A DNA stretch of 64,000 bases from Fasciolopsis buskii (taxonomy: Eukaryota; Platyhelminthes; Trematoda; Plagiorchiida; Fasciolidae). Shown piece by piece: positions 62,501-64,000 of this stretch. Within the stretch, counting starts at the first letter, position 1, and every line of letters starts with the position of its first letter. A program made the position numbers and the translations under genes. The stretch covers positions 1-64,000 of the forward strand of contig LUCM01006202.1 of the NCBI GenBank assembly GCA_008360955.1, given 5' to 3'. The notes beneath the pieces are model-generated. The model ran no database searches. It was given only the letters and a program-made list of their open reading frames with translations, and was not told where the DNA came from.

Positions 62501-64000
62501 TACGACGTACCTTTACGATTCTTGTCAAGAAGCGCCTTCCAAAATAAACCATGACAGTTCAAAAATCGGTAAGCTTGACAAGAATTTGAAACGGCAACCT
62601 AGGGCGATGTAATATAATTTCTCCATAACTGTCGTTCACCAGTCGATGTTAGGACGCCCCGAGCTGGTGGACAAGCGGTTGGACAAAACACTGGACGTTC
62701 TCGAGTCAACAGGTATGTGCAGTTATCACCGGCCTAGTGAAAGCAGAATCTAATTGTTTGCCATAAATAACCTTGGAAAACACCTGAAGTAAGTCAGGTT
62801 AGTGTACAATCTAGGCGTGACCGTCAGCATGGAAAAATCCCACGCCCCAAGACCGATGTTAGCGGCTAGATCCACAGAAATTCCTTCTACCTGTAACGAA
62901 CTAGGCACCCGAGTATGTGGAGTCGAATTCCGGAAGCGACCACCCAGACAATTATTCTGCTACCAAGTCTACAAATGGACATTAGGGGTGTTTGATCACA
63001 CATTAAAGCGTACATACTGAATCACCGCTGTCAAGCAAAGTTGGTTGTCTAGTGTGAAATTGTAACTCACTTAAGACATCCACGCTGACTTCGTCAATGT
63101 GTGCATCAGAACAGCAAAGAAGCATTGCAAGCCTAAATGCTTTCAGAATTTTCACCTAAATATCATTAAATCCCATTATCCACGCAGCTTGCATCTACCA
63201 CAATGAACTGCCATAACTGTAACACACGTTCCTAAACTCCTTATTACTACTCCAATACCGAAAGATTCTGATGCATTACCATTGCCCGTTCTGATGGAAG
63301 ACCCCGAATATCGGACACATTCCAATTGAGTCACATATATGAAACCAAATTTTGCAAGAGTGGCTAACCACTCAAATCCGTGAGGGAAATCATTCTACAA
63401 AACGTTATCAGTTTTAGTTAGGCCAAGTCGCTAATATCAGTTCTAAAATCTCGGTTTGTGATATCTGTTCCTTGGCCTTTTGGACCCGTCAATACAGCGT
63501 ACTTCCTGTGTTCTCGGAACAGGCAATTTCAAACTGAAAGTTTTAGTTATTGAACTAACCGAGCAAACTTGTTCTGCTTTTCAAAACAATGACTTCTGCT
63601 ACATAGACAGGTTGATTGGCATTTCTGTTATTCGAATGAATATCTGAAGCTGTATTAGTACAGACAAATCAGTGCACAATTTCACGTGCGTACTATATAC
63701 CTTTTATTAAATTAGTTTTTGTTTTATCGCGTGACTCCATTCGTATTGATACTTGCTTCATGGACCGACACTAGTGCTTATGGCATCAGTTGATAGGATT
63801 GGAACGCTTAGTAAAAAAAACTCTTCAGCATGAATCTTTTGGGTCCGAGTCCTCTCCCGGCTGGTCAGAAACATTGTTGATACCCTTTGAAAGCCTAAGA
63901 CCTCGCTTCCCGAAATGCGGCTCATAATTGTATTCAGCTTAAAGAAGAAGTTCAGTGGAATGTAAGCACAAATAAAATGCAGTTGGAGGTTGCTGTTTCT
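59501..64000. other. Unannotated DNA
   Basis: I see no gene. The minus strand at 59.5-60.3 kb might contain the rest of a decayed integrase (a segment near 60070 is vaguely similar) but nothing can be supported. Plus-strand frames up to 84 codons at 61.7-63.0 kb are unrecognised. A GGGTCCGAGTCC near 63840 resembles a box B but has no box A partner I could place. Confidence 0.5.

Noticed and set aside
62650..62720. tRNA-like wording (CTGGTGGACAAGCGGTTGGA) as a second SINE
   Set aside because: No box B at a suitable distance and no other copy in the window.

Overview
The window looks like AT-rich, gene-poor DNA from a flatworm (trematode) nuclear genome, most likely a schistosome or close relative. 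The main reason is a tandem cluster at 29.5-31.2 kb. Each unit has a tRNA-like RNA polymerase III promoter followed directly by a small type I hammerhead-ribozyme motif. That layout and much of the wording match the schistosome Sm-alpha SINE/satellite family as I know it. The taxon is an inference. No intact protein-coding gene, rRNA, stand-alone tRNA or CRISPR array was found. The longest open frame is about 150 codons, and nothing suggests bacterial gene organisation.

What can be recognised is mobile-element debris. Decayed reverse transcriptase (RT) fragments of non-LTR retrotransposons lie at 16.4-17.1 kb (+), 20.15-20.99 kb (-), 42.0-42.2 kb (-), 43.96-44.43 kb (+), 46.0-46.6 kb (-) and, more weakly, 57.15-57.4 kb (-). 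All carry stops, frameshifts or deletions, and most have lost the catalytic box. Two weaker LTR-element relics are a gypsy-like gag fragment (35.6-36.06 kb, +) and a BEL/Pao-like end of pol (58.94-59.5 kb, -).

The hammerhead SINE family is the only young-looking repeat here. Its tandem array holds nearly identical units. Two units keep the catalytic core and two have lost it. Older copies lie on the minus strand at 12.46-12.77 kb and as a facing pair at 27.56-27.76 kb. A single N at 30203 sits between two near-identical stretches of about 446 bp, so the copy number in the array is probably an assembly artefact.

The rest, more than 85% of the window, reads as unique intergenic or intronic DNA. 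It contains a few microsatellites and short perfect inverted repeats, each listed below. The retroelement calls come from reading translated frames by eye against remembered family motifs, not from a search, and their confidences reflect that.
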